From positions 310,001-374,000 of the forward strand of contig JADJPF010000004.1 of the NCBI GenBank assembly GCA_016713405.1: DNA of 64,000 nucleotides, written 5' to 3'. The position numbers were made by a program, and so were the translations under genes. Within the stretch, counting starts at the first letter, position 1; each line of letters opens with the position of its first letter. The notes below the pieces were generated by a model that was not told the origin of the DNA, searched no databases, and saw only the letters and a program-made list of their open reading frames with translations. The DNA is from Blastocatellia bacterium (lineage in GTDB: Bacteria > Acidobacteriota > Blastocatellia > Chloracidobacteriales > JADJPF01). Shown in pieces: positions 18,070-26,562 of the stretch.

Positions 18070-18357
18070 ATGAATAGTTTTATTAGAAAAAACTTAGCTA
18101 AAATATTTATAATAATAGCTTTATCAATGTTTTTAACTTCAAATTTGCAAGCACAAACCAATGATGAAAACTCATTAAAAGAATTGTATAAACAACTCCC
18201 AACTAACAATTATACAGCTAAACTATCAGCAATTGGTAAATTACCAGAAGAAACTAAAAATTTAGTTGCCTTAATTGCACAAGATCAAAGTAAAGATAAA
18301 CAGATTCGTAAAATGGCAATAGAGATCTTGAAGGAAGTAGCTTTAAAAAGAATATAG
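18070..18357 (+). CDS. HEAT protein N-terminal fragment with signal peptide
   Basis: The 95 residues start with a typical signal peptide: basic MNSFIRKN, a hydrophobic core, and a cleavage region around LQAQ at 26-29. A first HEAT-like helix pair follows (LVALIAQDQSKDKQIRKMAIEIL). The signal places the protein in the periplasm or outside the cell. The fragment ends at TAG 18355-18357. The same frame continues beyond the stop with a second HEAT unit (TLILIAENQSEDKEIRKYTI). Confidence 0.65.
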   Translation: MNSFIRKNLAKIFIIIALSMFLTSNLQAQTNDENSLKELYKQLPTNNYTAKLSAIGKLPEETKNLVALIAQDQSKDKQIRKMAIEILKEVALKRI

Positions 18358-18619
18358 GGAGTTGTAAAACGATCAGATTTTAATACAAATAACAATGCTG
18401 TGAAAACACTTATTCTAATTGCAGAAAACCAAAGTGAAGATAAAGAAATTCGTAAATACACAATAAACAACTTAAGCTTTTTATATAGTAAACAAGTTAA
18501 AAAATACCTTAATAAACCTCTTAAAAGATAATGATATAGATATACTAAATTCTAGTTTTTCTGCTTTACAAAGTATAAATTCAAGGCAAAAACTATCTAA
18601 AAAAGAGATTGTTCCTGTT

Positions 18620-20905
18620 TTGCTAGATATAATTAAAGAAAATAGAGATCCAAAGGCTCAAAAGCAGATAGTTAATTTTTTATCATGGTTAAAAGATAAA
18701 TCTGTAGCCCAAACTTTAATAAGTCTTATGAAGGAAGGGAAAATACCAGATACCATACATCATCAGATTACTTATAACTTAGCAGATATGGACATTAAAG
18801 AGCTAACTTCTGATCTGTTATTTATGCTTAACAACAAAGAAATGTATGAAGGAAGCCGTAGTACCATAGCTAGGTTATTGGGTAAATCAAATGTGAAGGA
18901 AGCAATTCCTAGTTTGCTTAATATCTTAAAAGATGTATATGAGCCTATTCATTTACGAAGCAATGCGGTAAGGGTTTTGGGAAACATGGAAGCTAAAGAA
19001 GTAATTCCAGATTTAATAGCTGCTCTTAAAAAAGAAAAAGAAGAGGCTGTTTATAGAGAAATATTTTTAGCTTTGGGAAATATGGGAGCTAAAGAAGTAG
19101 TTCCAAATTTGATAGATTATTTTAAGACAACAAAAGATATTGAAATTGAGCGTCGTAAAACTATAACTTTAGCTTTGGAAAGAGTAGGAACTAAAGAAGT
19201 AGTTCCATATTTAATAGTTACCGCTTTTAGAAAAGATGAAAGTGCTGATGTTAGAAACTCTATGCTAGAGCTTTTAAGAAAGTTGGCTACAAGTGAAACA
19301 GAGGAAATTTTTATTTCAGCACTTAAAAATGAGAATTTAGAAGTTCGTAGATATGCAGCTAAAACTTTAGTCAGTATAGCGACAAAACAAAATGGTGCTA
19401 AATTAATAAAAATACTGCAAGAAGATAAAGAAATAGAAGTTCGTAATCAACTAACAGAAGCTTTAATAAAAATAGAAGTACATGACGAAAATCAACTAAC
19501 ACTATTTGATTTGCTTAAGAATGAAGATATAGAACTTCATAAATATGTACTGAAAGTTTTAAGCAAATTTAGTTATTACGATACTTTGCAAATATTAAAA
19601 GAAAAGCAGCAAATTATCCCTATCCTAATTAATTTACTTAGAAATGCTGATGCTGATATTAAAAATAACTCTGAGGCTCTTTTAACTAAACTAACAAGGG
19701 ATGAAAATATAGAAGATCTGATTGTTTTGCTTAAGGATCATAATGCAAATGTTAGACGTGTTTTTGTTAAGATTTTGGGTGATTTAGATAGTCGGCAACT
19801 AATTCCTGATTTGATAAGTCTTTTAGATGATAAAGATAATGAAGTGGTAAAGGAAACCATTATGGTTTTAGGGAAACTAAAAGCTAAAGAAACTATTCCA
19901 AATATAATTAAATTAGCAACTCACAAGGATGAATTTATACGGGGTGTTGTCGTTGAGCAGTTAGCAAAACTAGAAGCAAAGGAAACTATTTCTATAGCAA
20001 CTTTGATGTTAAAAGATGAAAGTAAATTTACCCGCAAAGCAGCTATTAATAGCCTAATAAGTCTTGAAAATAAAGAAGCAGAAAACATATTGATAAAAAT
20101 GTCAGAGGACAAAGAATTATATGAAGATATAGCAATAGCTTTATCTTCATATACAAAAAAAGATGTAGCAGCCGAAATATTAATAAATATGCTTAAAAGA
20201 GAAGATAAAAATGTGAAACGTGTTGCAATTACATCTTTAGATATTTTAGGCAATAGAAAAGCCGTTGTAATGCTAGTAGATGCTCTTAACAATGAAGATA
20301 TGGATATTCGTAAAGATATAATTATTGCTTTACAAAATAATAAAAATACAGCGAGAATTATTGAAGAATTAGGAGAAGTAGAGCGTAAAAATCTAATTGT
20401 AACTCTAGTAAAGAGCGTTAATTTTGCAGGTTATTCTATAAATCAACAATTAATAGGGATAATAGATAAATTAACAGACGATTCAAAAATTATCGCTTTA
20501 ATGGCTGCTTTTGAGTATAAGAATAAAGAAATTGAGAAAACTTTTTTTAATAGAGCTTATATATCTTCTTTATCTTTATTTGATCTAAAAATTAAAAAAG
20601 AAGCTACAGAATACTTATTAAAAATTTTAGTTGATAAAAGCCAATCGGAGGATACGCGTCATAAAGTCACTCAGTTTTTAGGAAATTTAGGCTCAAAAGA
20701 AGCTACTTTACCTTTATTGAGTATTTTCAAAGATAAAAATGAAAGTATGGAATTACGTAGAATGGCAGTTGATGTATTAGGCGAATTAGAAGCTAAAGAA
20801 GTAAGTCCAAAGCTAATAAAAGTTTTTGAAACAGATGAAGAGATACCCTTAGTCTATATTGTTACAACATTAGGCAAATTAAAAGCAAAAAGAAGCAATT
20901 CCTAG
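18620..20905 (+). CDS. HEAT-repeat solenoid fragment 1
   Basis: This 761-residue segment is built entirely of HEAT/PBS-lyase repeats, for example LGNMEAKEVIPDLIAALKK and LGKLKAKETIPNIIKLA. Its TTG start is arbitrary because family sequence continues upstream to the A6 lesion at 18499-18504. It ends because of one extra A in 20887-20891. Sister repeats in the next segment have GCAAAAGAAGC where this one has GCAAAAAGAAGC. No catalytic motif is visible. Confidence 0.75.
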   Translation: MLDIIKENRDPKAQKQIVNFLSWLKDKSVAQTLISLMKEGKIPDTIHHQITYNLADMDIKELTSDLLFMLNNKEMYEGSRSTIARLLGKSNVKEAIPSLLNILKDVYEPIHLRSNAVRVLGNMEAKEVIPDLIAALKKEKEEAVYREIFLALGNMGAKEVVPNLIDYFKTTKDIEIERRKTITLALERVGTKEVVPYLIVTAFRKDESADVRNSMLELLRKLATSETEEIFISALKNENLEVRRYAAKTLVSIATKQNGAKLIKILQEDKEIEVRNQLTEALIKIEVHDENQLTLFDLLKNEDIELHKYVLKVLSKFSYYDTLQILKEKQQIIPILINLLRNADADIKNNSEALLTKLTRDENIEDLIVLLKDHNANVRRVFVKILGDLDSRQLIPDLISLLDDKDNEVVKETIMVLGKLKAKETIPNIIKLATHKDEFIRGVVVEQLAKLEAKETISIATLMLKDESKFTRKAAINSLISLENKEAENILIKMSEDKELYEDIAIALSSYTKKDVAAEILINMLKREDKNVKRVAITSLDILGNRKAVVMLVDALNNEDMDIRKDIIIALQNNKNTARIIEELGEVERKNLIVTLVKSVNFAGYSINQQLIGIIDKLTDDSKIIALMAAFEYKNKEIEKTFFNRAYISSLSLFDLKIKKEATEYLLKILVDKSQSEDTRHKVTQFLGNLGSKEATLPLLSIFKDKNESMELRRMAVDVLGELEAKEVSPKLIKVFETDEEIPLVYIVTTLGKLKAKRSNS

Positions 20906-20906
20906 C

Positions 20907-22475
20907 TTGCAAAGTCTTCTAAAAGACATAAATGTTCAGTTTGAAGAATCAAGCCTTTTAGCACTTTATATTGCAGAAGCATTGGGTTCTTTAGGTGCTA
21001 AAGAAGCCACTTCAGATATAATAACTGCTTTAAAAAAAACAGATGATAATTTTTATAAAACTGCGTTTATCGACGTGTTAAGAAAATTAAATGCTAAAGA
21101 ACTAATTCCAATTTTGATAGATTTTGTTGAAGATGAAGCAACTGATTCTTCTGAAAGATCTTATGCTGTTTCTGCAATCTACATTTTAGGCCAATTAAAA
21201 GCAAAAGAAGCAATTCCAATTTTGATTGAGAGCTTAAATAGCCCAAATGATTATGTAAAAGAAGCTTCTGCTAGAGCATTGGGAGAATTAGAAGCAAAAG
21301 AAGCAATTCCAATTCTAATAAATATCTTAAAAGATAAAGATACTAAAGATAATCTTAGGCACAACCTAAATAATGTATTAAAAAAGCTAGGTGCAAAAAA
21401 AACAATTCCAGATTTGATAAGTGAGTTAAACATCTTAGAAAATTCTTCATCTATAGAACAGGCTTTAACTGGTTTAGTAGGAAAAGAAGCGATAGATACT
21501 TTAACTGAGATTTTACAAGATAAAAATAAGTCTAGTGTGAAACGTAATGCAGTAGCCAGCGTTTTACGCAATCTAAGTGCAAAAGAAACTATTCCTACTT
21601 TTATAACTGCTTTGTCTGATGAAGATGAAAATATCAAAAATACTGCTTTTAATGCTTTATATGAGTTAGTTACAAAAGAAAACATTCCAGAACTAATGCT
21701 AGCTCTAAAAACAGAAAATGAGTTTACACAAATTAGAATTATTCAATTGTTAGGACAAGTAGGAGCAAAACAAGCAGTTCCATTATTAATTGAAACTTTA
21801 AAAGATGGGACTTTAGAAGTGAGAAATCGAGTTGTTCTTAGTTTAGGCTCTATAGACAGCAAAGAGTCTATAAATGCACTAATTAGTGTGATTAAAGATA
21901 AAAATGAAGAAAAAAAGATTCGTGCCTCTGCTTGCTATAGTTTAGCTAGCTTAACTGCCCAAGAAGCGATACCTGAATTAATTAAAATTTTTGTAAATAA
22001 AAATGAGCCTGAAAAATTGCGAATAGTAGCTGCTAACAGCTTGAAAGAAATAGATTTAGAAAAAACAAAGGATTTATTTATTAATGCTTTAGATGATAAA
22101 AACCCAAATATTCGTAGAACAGCAGCTTATATTTTAGGTCGTTCAGGAGCAAAAGAAGCAATCCCAGAATTAATAAAAGCTTTTAATGATAGCCCAAAAG
22201 AAAGGTCTTATGTTTTAGATACTTTTATAAAGCTTCAAGCCGTAGAAACCTTGCCATTATTGATAGAGTCATTAAAAGATAAAAATGAATATGTTCGTAG
22301 AGATGCTGCATCAGCTTTAAGCGAAATAAAATCTCAAGAAGCAATTCCTTATTTAATAGAGTTATTGAAAGGTGAAAATTTTGATGCAATATGTGTTGCA
22401 GCAAAGGTTTTAGGAGAATTAAAAGTCAAAGAAATAATTCCTGACTTAATAAAGTTGCTAGAGCATGAAAAATAG
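20907..22475 (+). CDS. HEAT-repeat solenoid fragment 2
   Basis: This 522-residue continuation contains the most regular repeats (LKAKEAIPILIESL, LEAKEAIPILINILKDKD, VGAKQAVPLLIETLKDG, SGAKEAIPELIKAF). The regularity shows even in the DNA, where the AAAGAAGCAATTCC core recurs. It ends at TAG 22473-22475 because of an extra A at 22468-22472. Two further single-base lesions follow within 60 bases. Confidence 0.75.
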   Translation: MQSLLKDINVQFEESSLLALYIAEALGSLGAKEATSDIITALKKTDDNFYKTAFIDVLRKLNAKELIPILIDFVEDEATDSSERSYAVSAIYILGQLKAKEAIPILIESLNSPNDYVKEASARALGELEAKEAIPILINILKDKDTKDNLRHNLNNVLKKLGAKKTIPDLISELNILENSSSIEQALTGLVGKEAIDTLTEILQDKNKSSVKRNAVASVLRNLSAKETIPTFITALSDEDENIKNTAFNALYELVTKENIPELMLALKTENEFTQIRIIQLLGQVGAKQAVPLLIETLKDGTLEVRNRVVLSLGSIDSKESINALISVIKDKNEEKKIRASACYSLASLTAQEAIPELIKIFVNKNEPEKLRIVAANSLKEIDLEKTKDLFINALDDKNPNIRRTAAYILGRSGAKEAIPELIKAFNDSPKERSYVLDTFIKLQAVETLPLLIESLKDKNEYVRRDAASALSEIKSQEAIPYLIELLKGENFDAICVAAKVLGELKVKEIIPDLIKLLEHEK

Positions 22476-22628
22476 TAAAGTTGTATCTGTTGTAGCAACA
22501 ACACTAGGGAGACTTAGGAGCTAAAAGAAGCTACTACTCAACTACAATCTTTATTAAGTAGAGAGATTAGAAATAGACAACTTAAATTTTTTTATTTTGA
22601 TAACTATAAAGAAGAAGTTTATGGATCC

Positions 22629-23141
22629 GTGGCAGTAGCTTTGAGCAAGTTAGGACAAAAAGATATTGAAACAAGATTAATAGCTAACTTAAAGGATGAG
22701 TCTTATAGTAATTTTCATAGTCAGATTATTAAAGCTCTAGGTTTATTAAAATCCAAAAAATCAATACCCCTTTTGATTTCTAAATTGAAAGATAAAAACA
22801 TCGAAAGGCAATTACGACAAGATATAGTAGGAACTTTAAGTGTTATAGGTGGGAAGCTAGCTACAGATACTATAATAACTATTTTGAAAGAAGATAGTTA
22901 TTTTTTTCTTCGTAGTGCAGCACTTAAAGGATTAAGCGATTTAATGGGGAAGCAATCAATCCCTATTTTAATACCAATTCTTAAGGGTAAAACAGAATCT
23001 ATACGTAGTGAGGCAGCAAAAGCTTTAGGCAACTTAAAAGCAAAGGAAGCTATTCCGGCTTTAAACCTACTTTTAGAAGACGATCGTTTCTATGTTCGAT
23101 ATAGTGCTAAAAAGGCATTAAAAGAAATAAATAAAGAATAA
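22629..23141 (+). CDS. HEAT-repeat solenoid C-terminal fragment
   Basis: This 170-residue end of the solenoid has four to five repeats, the last being LKAKEAIPALNLLLEDDRFYVRYSAKKALKEI. The GTG start is internal, since the repaired frame is open from at least 22476. No C-terminal sorting signal or membrane helix follows, so the protein would be soluble after export. The gene converges on the epimerase gene, with only 18 bases between stops. Confidence 0.7.
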   Translation: MAVALSKLGQKDIETRLIANLKDESYSNFHSQIIKALGLLKSKKSIPLLISKLKDKNIERQLRQDIVGTLSVIGGKLATDTIITILKEDSYFFLRSAALKGLSDLMGKQSIPILIPILKGKTESIRSEAAKALGNLKAKEAIPALNLLLEDDRFYVRYSAKKALKEINKE

Positions 23142-23159
23142 CTTTTAGCAATAAACAAC

Positions 23160-24170
23160 CTAATTTTTATTAATAAAAGTTTTATGAATCCAATCAAGGG
23201 TATCTTTTATGCTTTGTTTGATGTCCATAGGCTTCCAGCCTAATTCTTTTTTAATTCGTTCGCTAGAAATATACTGGGCTTTACCATTAAAGTCTTCTAA
23301 CATCTCGCTAGTAATTTGACGAGGTGCGCCAGTAAGCTTATAGCCTAACCAATCAAAAAGTGGGATAATTCCAGCAACAGCAACAGGAATTTCAATAAGC
23401 GGTAATTTTACTCGGTCGTCAATTTCTTTAGCCAAAGCTAAAACATCTTTTAACCAAAAACATTGATCTGTAGCAATATATCTACCTTCAGCCTTGTCAT
23501 TTTCATAAGCAAGTAGATGTGCTGTAGCTACATCACGAACATCAACATAACCTAATCCAAAGCGAGGGACAGCAGGAACTTGGCCTCTTAGAGCTAGTTC
23601 AAAAGGTTGGGTTGTTGGAGTATGACGATAAAAGCCTGGGCCTAAAACACCAGACGGACAAATTGTTACTAAATTTAAGTTATTTTTTTTAGCAAAGTCC
23701 CAAGCCTTCTTCTCTGCTTGAGTTTTAGCAACCATATAAGGGCTACAAGCCTTATCATTCCAATTATTTTCATTTAGCGGATTATCTTTTTGACCATCAG
23801 AACCTACAGCAGCAATACTAGATGTAAAAACTACTTTTTTAACTCCTGCATCTTTACAAGCCTGTAAAACATTGATTCCACCAATAATGCTAGGGTCAAG
23901 GATATCTCTTTGTGGGTCGTCTGAGATTGTGGTGTAGGCGGCTGCTACTTGAAAAACGCCATCCATTCCCTTAGTTGCATTTGCTAGCGTTTCTGGCTTC
24001 ATAATATCAGCAGAAACTATTTCAATGGGCAAACCTGCTAGAGGTTGGGTCAGATCTTTTTTATTTGCATCTCTAACAGAAGCACGTACTTGATAGCCGC
24101 GATCTACTAAAAGTCGGACTAAAATATTGCCTACATGCCCATTTGCACCAGTTACTAAAACTTTCTTCAT
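23160..24170 (-). CDS. NAD(P)-dependent epimerase/dehydratase family (dihydroflavonol-reductase-like SDR)
   Basis: This 336-residue extended short-chain dehydrogenase has the Rossmann motif TGANGHVG at 7-14, VFTSSIAAVG, and the catalytic YMVAK. FIC-type substrate pocket residues follow (CPSGVLGPG), then YVDVRDVATAHL. It is soluble and cytoplasmic, and reduces or epimerises a small carbonyl or sugar-like substrate that the sequence does not reveal. It stands alone: the split secreted gene upstream is about 160 bases away. Confidence 0.85.
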   Translation of the reverse strand: MKKVLVTGANGHVGNILVRLLVDRGYQVRASVRDANKKDLTQPLAGLPIEIVSADIMKPETLANATKGMDGVFQVAAAYTTISDDPQRDILDPSIIGGINVLQACKDAGVKKVVFTSSIAAVGSDGQKDNPLNENNWNDKACSPYMVAKTQAEKKAWDFAKKNNLNLVTICPSGVLGPGFYRHTPTTQPFELALRGQVPAVPRFGLGYVDVRDVATAHLLAYENDKAEGRYIATDQCFWLKDVLALAKEIDDRVKLPLIEIPVAVAGIIPLFDWLGYKLTGAPRQITSEMLEDFNGKAQYISSERIKKELGWKPMDIKQSIKDTLDWIHKTFINKN

Positions 24171-24332
24171 AGCAAATACACCTAGTTTAATAGAATTAAA
24201 ATGATTTATTTATTTGTGGGAAATTAGCATATTAGCATGAAAATTATGATTTAGAAAAAGAGTGTAGGAATGGATAGCTTTTCTGAGAAATTCAGGGACA
24301 AATCAAAAAAGCTGTTTAACTGAAAATATATT

Positions 24333-24557
24333 TTACTTAGGAAGAAATTCTTTACCAGTAGTTTTAATTGATCTTACTGCAATTTCTATTTCTTTTCGTA
24401 CTTCCTGATAGCTTTTATCTATTGGAGTATATTCAAGTTCATTATCTGTTGAGTTATTTGGAGTATTTGGATTATTTGAGCTATTAGCATTTGGTGATAA
24501 GACAATAGGAACACGCCAGTTTCTTACAGCTTCACCTTCAACAACAAAAAATTCCAT
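24333..24557 (-). CDS. C-terminal fragment of a secreted protein (frameshifted)
   Basis: This 74-residue segment contains an Asn/Pro/Thr-rich low-complexity stretch (NANSSNNPNTPNNSTDN) and a charged helical end. It overlaps the next fragment in another frame. Removing one T of the six (24546-24551 on the plus strand) joins them as HGIFVVEGEAVRNW. The ATG used here is internal to the repaired gene. No family is recognised. Confidence 0.6.
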   Translation of the reverse strand: MEFFVVEGEAVRNWRVPIVLSPNANSSNNPNTPNNSTDNELEYTPIDKSYQEVRKEIEIAVRSIKTTGKEFLPK

Positions 24558-24912
24558 GTTGGAAGTTTAAGAGTCTATAAAAGGTCTGTTCATAAACTAA
24601 AAAAACTAAAACTTCTATATCTTTATTAAATGTGTCGTTTGCATTAATGTTTTGCGTTCCTGACCAAACACGGACATCTTTTAATCGATTGTCGCCTTTG
24701 ATAATTTCTGTTACTTGGAGTGAGGCTAATTGAGTGTAGTCTAAATAACTGGCCTTTTCTACTTTTTTTACTTTGGCGCGTACTATTACATCAGCCCTTA
24801 CAGATAATTCATTGACAGGCATTACACGAGAGCCAGAAATTCCTAAGATTTGTGCAGATAAATTTATAGTAAAAAGAATTAATATTAATAAAGATAAAAT
24901 AAGCTTTTTCAA
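24538..24912 (-). CDS. secreted protein of unknown function, N-terminal part (frameshifted)
   Basis: The 124 residues begin with a signal peptide (MKKLILSLLILILF, with cleavage after about residue 21, LSAQ). A small beta-rich domain follows: RADVIVRAKVKKVE, QVTEIIKGD and VRVWSGTQN. The final residues, NFQHGIFCC, arise from the one-base lesion at 24546-24551. The repaired gene (24333-24912) would encode about 192 residues. It is probably periplasmic or outer-surface. I do not recognise the family. Confidence 0.6.
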   Translation of the reverse strand: MKKLILSLLILILFTINLSAQILGISGSRVMPVNELSVRADVIVRAKVKKVEKASYLDYTQLASLQVTEIIKGDNRLKDVRVWSGTQNINANDTFNKDIEVLVFLVYEQTFYRLLNFQHGIFCC

Positions 24913-25039
24913 TTTTTTAACTCCAAAGTAGCATTATAAAGTCGCTCTTTTGATGTCTTGAATAGATAAAAATGTTTTCCAACAAAACTTAAATGTATAT
25001 CAATTTTTACATTATTAGTAAAGATAATAGTTTATAGCT

Positions 25040-25519
25040 TTAGATTATTCGTCCTATTAAATCATAGTCATGAGCTTCGGTAATTTCTACTGTGACAAAT
25101 TTACCGTTTTCAGGTGAAAAATCTTCTGGCGCGTCATTAATTAATATGCAGCCATCAATGTCAGGTGCTTGAAACTCAGTTCTACCTTGCCAAAGTAGAT
25201 CGCTTTCCTTAGATGGGCCCTCAAAAAAGACTTTTACTTTTTGGCCTATCATTTTTTTATTACGGCGGCGAGAAATCTTTGCTTGCTGTGCCATTAATTT
25301 ACGTTGACGAGCTTGAGCCGTTCGCAAAGGTACTTTATCAGCTAATTCATAGGCAGGCGTGCCTTCTTCATCAGAATAAGTAAACACTCCTAAATGATCA
25401 AACTCCATTGCTTTGCAAAAATCCATTAATTCTTGAAAATCTTCTTCAGTTTCTCCAGGAAAGCCAACAATAAAAGTAGTTCTAAGTGCAATACCTGGCA
25501 CACGTTCGCGCATTCGCAT
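25040..25519 (-). CDS. rimO: RimO C-terminal part (end of radical-SAM domain and TRAM domain, frameshifted)
   Basis: These 159 residues continue the radical-SAM domain (TTFIVGFPGETEEDF) and end with the RNA/protein-binding TRAM domain (GQKVKVFFEGPS ... YDLIGRII). The first ATG is internal. With one base removed from CCCGGG at 25548-25553, the joint reads MKRPGNREFVEKL and continues the upstream fragment into a normal RimO of about 474 residues. The fragment has no cluster-binding cysteines and could not act alone. Confidence 0.85.
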   Translation of the reverse strand: MRMRERVPGIALRTTFIVGFPGETEEDFQELMDFCKAMEFDHLGVFTYSDEEGTPAYELADKVPLRTAQARQRKLMAQQAKISRRRNKKMIGQKVKVFFEGPSKESDLLWQGRTEFQAPDIDGCILINDAPEDFSPENGKFVTVEITEAHDYDLIGRII

Positions 25520-25538
25520 AACTAACTTTTCTACAAAC

Positions 25539-26465
25539 TCACGATTTCCCGGGACGTTTCATAGCTTTTAACATTCGAGTGCTAGCATGTTGAAGCGGAA
25601 TATCAACATATTTGCAAAGCTTTGGTTCTTGTGCAATTACATCTAAAACAGCATTAGAAAGCCGGGAAGGATAGCTATAAAGAAATCGTACCCATTCAAT
25701 ACCTTCTACTTTAGCTAAAGATCTAAGTAAAGTTGCTAGCCCATCCTTAATACCTAAGTCTTGACCATACCAGGTACTATCTTGAGCAATTAGCACTAAT
25801 TCTTTTACACCTTGAGCGGCCAGCTTTTCAGCTTCATTTAGTATAGAACCAAGACGACGACTACGAAAATCTCCGCGCAGTTTTGGGATAATGCAAAATG
25901 TGCAAGGATGCTCGCAGCCTTCAGAAATTTTTACATAAGAATAAAATTTTGGTGTAGTGCGTTTTCTAGGTGTTGCATCATTATAAAGATATGCTGATGC
26001 AGGGTTAGCTTGCTCTCTAATAGGTGTTTCACCAGTTAAATCAATAAAATTATCTGTGTCTGATAACACAGCGGCAGGAATAATTGGCAATGAGCGAGAA
26101 AAAGTTTTACTGCTTGTGTTTGGGCTGCAAGCAGAGAGAATTTCTTCTACCTCATTAGTGCCTAAAAGAGCATCTATTTCTGGGATTTCTGTTTGTAGTT
26201 CTTGGCGGTAACGTTCTACAAGACAGCCAGTTACAATTAATTTTTGGCATTGACCTGTTTGTTTATATTGAGCCATTTCTATAATTGTATCTATAGATTC
26301 TTGTTTAGCAGCGTCAATAAAACCACAAGTATTTACTACAATAATATCAGCAGATTCTTTTTCTGGGGTAAGTTCATGTTGGGCATTTTCTAAAAGTCCC
26401 ATCATTACTTCGCTATCTACTAAATTTTTGGGGCAACCTAGACTAACAAAACCTATCTTACTCAC
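25539..26465 (-). CDS. rimO: ribosomal protein S12 methylthiotransferase RimO, N-terminal part (frameshifted)
   Basis: RimO adds a methylthio group to an aspartate of ribosomal protein S12 using two 4Fe-4S clusters and SAM. This 308-residue part has the UPF0004 domain with cluster cysteines in SLGCPKN (Cys11), NTCGFID and TGCLVER, and the radical-SAM CxxxCxxC in CEHPCTFC. A roughly 40-residue Ser/Thr-rich spacer sits between the two domains. The frame is lost at CCCGGG (25548-25553) just after LKAMKRPG. Because RimO is widely conserved but dispensable in E. coli, the break alone does not decide between sequence error and real loss. Confidence 0.92.
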   Translation of the reverse strand: MSKIGFVSLGCPKNLVDSEVMMGLLENAQHELTPEKESADIIVVNTCGFIDAAKQESIDTIIEMAQYKQTGQCQKLIVTGCLVERYRQELQTEIPEIDALLGTNEVEEILSACSPNTSSKTFSRSLPIIPAAVLSDTDNFIDLTGETPIREQANPASAYLYNDATPRKRTTPKFYSYVKISEGCEHPCTFCIIPKLRGDFRSRRLGSILNEAEKLAAQGVKELVLIAQDSTWYGQDLGIKDGLATLLRSLAKVEGIEWVRFLYSYPSRLSNAVLDVIAQEPKLCKYVDIPLQHASTRMLKAMKRPGKS

Positions 26466-26562
26466 TAATTACTTCCTACTTACTTTAAAATTTTTCGCCA
26501 AAAGTTTAATTTAACCAAAAGTAAATTTAAATCCAAGACAGCTAACTAATTACTATGATTAG

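Larger units (their letters stand above)
18070..23141 (+). pseudogene. giant exported HEAT/PBS-lyase-repeat protein, multiply frameshifted
   Basis: One reading path with small corrections spans the region and would encode about 1,685 residues: a signal peptide followed by roughly 45 HEAT repeats of about 35 residues. The count is estimated from length. The repeat consensus is close to AKEAIPxLIxxLKDKxxxVRxxAxxALGxL. Lesions, each fixed by removing one base, are in A6 18499-18504, A5 20887-20891, A5 22468-22472, GGG 22507-22509 and A4 22523-22526. An in-frame TAG at 18355-18357 remains unexplained. The repaired joints read as proper repeat sequence (TLINLLKDND, LKAKEAIPSLQSLLKD, LGDLGAKEATTQLQSLL). 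Such solenoids bind proteins; the partner is unknown. Confidence 0.75.

Noticed and set aside
21190..22450. CRISPR-like periodic repeats
   Set aside because: The period of about 105-115 bases follows the HEAT protein repeat and is coding; the units are imperfect and there are no spacers.
18499..24551. Programmed or transcriptional slippage at A-runs as in insect endosymbionts
   Set aside because: The runs are only 3-6 bases, shorter than the long tracts normally needed for efficient slippage, and non-A runs (GGG, TTTT, CC) are affected too.
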